DNA from: Nocardia bovistercoris
Lineage (GTDB): Bacteria > Actinomycetota > Actinomycetes > Mycobacteriales > Mycobacteriaceae
Direction of reading: 5' to 3'
DNA length: 64,000 nucleotides
NCBI RefSeq assembly: GCF_015674855.1
Contig: NZ_JADMLG010000001.1
Location: 302,193 to 366,192 of the forward strand
This document shows positions 63,423 to 64,000 of this stretch, piece by piece. A model generated the notes under the pieces. That model ran no database searches. It was not told the DNA's origin and worked only from the letters and a program-made list of their open reading frames with translations. Each line of letters starts with the position of its first letter. The first letter of the stretch is position 1. Position numbers and translations under genes: made by a program.

Positions 63423-64000
63423 TCACGACGGCCGGTCCGCCTGCCCGGCGCCGCTGCTCGCACTCGGCGGCGGTGCGGGCGCGATCAGCTCGCGGGCGCC
63501 GTGCGAGCGGCGCACCGCCGAAATCCGCTGCACCACCGTCACGATGCTCAGCACGGCCAGAACCCACATCGCCACGTGGACGGCCCAGGTGAGCCATTCG
63601 ATATCCCAGTATCCCCCGATACCGGTGAAACCGGCGCCGACGAGCACGATCACGAGCCGGTCGGGCCGCTCGATCAGGCCGCCGTCGGCGGAGAGCCCGC
63701 TGGCCTCCGCGCGCGCCTTGGCATACGAGATGACCTGCGAGGTCACCAGCACCACCAGCGTCGCGAACAGCAGCGCTCGATTGTTCTCGTGGTAGACCGC
63801 CCACCAGGCCAGCCCGCCGAAGATCGCGCCGTCGGCGAGCCGGTCGCAGGTCGCGTCGAGGACCGCGCCGTAGCGGGTGCCGCCGCCCCTCGCCCGCGCC
63901 ATCGCGCCGTCGAGCATGTCGAACATGACGAACAACCAGATCACCATGGTTCCCCAGAACAGATGTCCGCTCGGGAACAGGGTGACCGCGGCCGCGATCG
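63423..64000 (-). CDS. pgsA: Phosphatidylinositol phosphate synthase (partial, runs off the window)
   Basis: The C-terminal 192 codons of a CDP-alcohol phosphotransferase; the reading frame is open through the right edge, so the start is missing. The family motif D-x2-DG-x2-AR-x8-G-x3-D-x3-D is complete (DMLDGAMARARG ... GAVLDATCDRLAD), and several membrane segments follow. It makes phosphatidylinositol phosphate, the lipid acceptor for PimA. It is the first gene of the pgsA-acyltransferase-pimA-NUDIX operon. Confidence 0.95.
   Translation of the reverse strand, partial: IAAAVTLFPSGHLFWGTMVIWLFVMFDMLDGAMARARGGGTRYGAVLDATCDRLADGAIFGGLAWWAVYHENNRALLFATLVVLVTSQVISYAKARAEASGLSADGGLIERPDRLVIVLVGAGFTGIGGYWDIEWLTWAVHVAMWVLAVLSIVTVVQRISAVRRSHGARELIAPAPPPSASSGAGQADRPS

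Overview
The window looks like chromosomal DNA of a Nocardia-type actinomycete (order Mycobacteriales). Codon use is very GC-rich. The gene order matches, from memory, the Mycobacterium tuberculosis block Rv2578c to Rv2612c: LexA-boxed radical SAM gene, hisS, ppiB, relA, apt, dppE-like lipoprotein, secF-secD-yajC, ruvB-ruvA-ruvC, yebC, pdxT, tesB, pdxS, membrane NUDIX, pimA, PatA-type acyltransferase, pgsA. Mycobacteriales traits are present: PIM lipid synthesis (pgsA, acyltransferase, pimA), an EspC-type type VII secretion target, KorAB and a cutinase-family protein. The species cannot be named from the sequence.

Layout. 1-2.1 kb: C-rich tract, then an EspC-like gene with a Gly/Ala-rich partner. 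2.3-4.4 kb: SDR gene with KstR-like boxes, then a radical SAM gene with an SOS box. 4.5-7.6 kb: korAB, a strong hairpin, then convergent mdh and a membrane protein. 9.5-10.2 kb: a tandem repeat array built from copies of the hisS 3' end. 10.1-12.5 kb: hisS and divergent ppiB.

12.6-30.7 kb: the most striking part, an approximately 18 kb type IV secretion system (T4SS) lying between ppiB and relA, neighbours in mycobacteria. It encodes a VirD4-like coupling ATPase, VirB4-like ATPase, SCO6880/PrgI-like protein, VirB6/TrbL-like channel, VirB8/NTF2-like proteins, two pilin-like small membrane proteins, a three-domain murein hydrolase, two ParA/MinD-like proteins lacking the P-loop lysine, a tandem DUF4913 protein and a cutinase-like protein. 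Most genes overlap by GTGA or ATGA, which suggests one coupled operon. No relaxase, integrase, replication gene or tRNA attachment site is visible. An IS3 OrfA-like DNA-binding protein sits inside the operon.

30.9-41.4 kb: relA and apt are separated by a second accessory block: a Tat-exported phosphodiesterase-like protein, a NUDIX/NrtR-like regulator, a divergent PurA paralogue translationally coupled to a VWA protein behind a strong promoter with a palindrome, and an ABC-F gene with a leader-peptide attenuator candidate.

41.5-64 kb: conserved housekeeping region (dppE-like, secFD, yajC, ruvCAB, yebC, pdxT/pdxS for pyridoxal phosphate, tesB, PIM biosynthesis). Small insertions interrupt it: a Baeyer-Villiger-type monooxygenase with divergent TetR, a protein with four DivIVA-type repeats, a GtrA protein, a macrodomain protein, an ArsR-SRPBCC pair, a kinase-like protein without a P-loop, and a second repeat-rich intergenic stretch. 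pgsA runs off the right edge. No rRNA, tRNA, CRISPR array or complete insertion sequence was seen.
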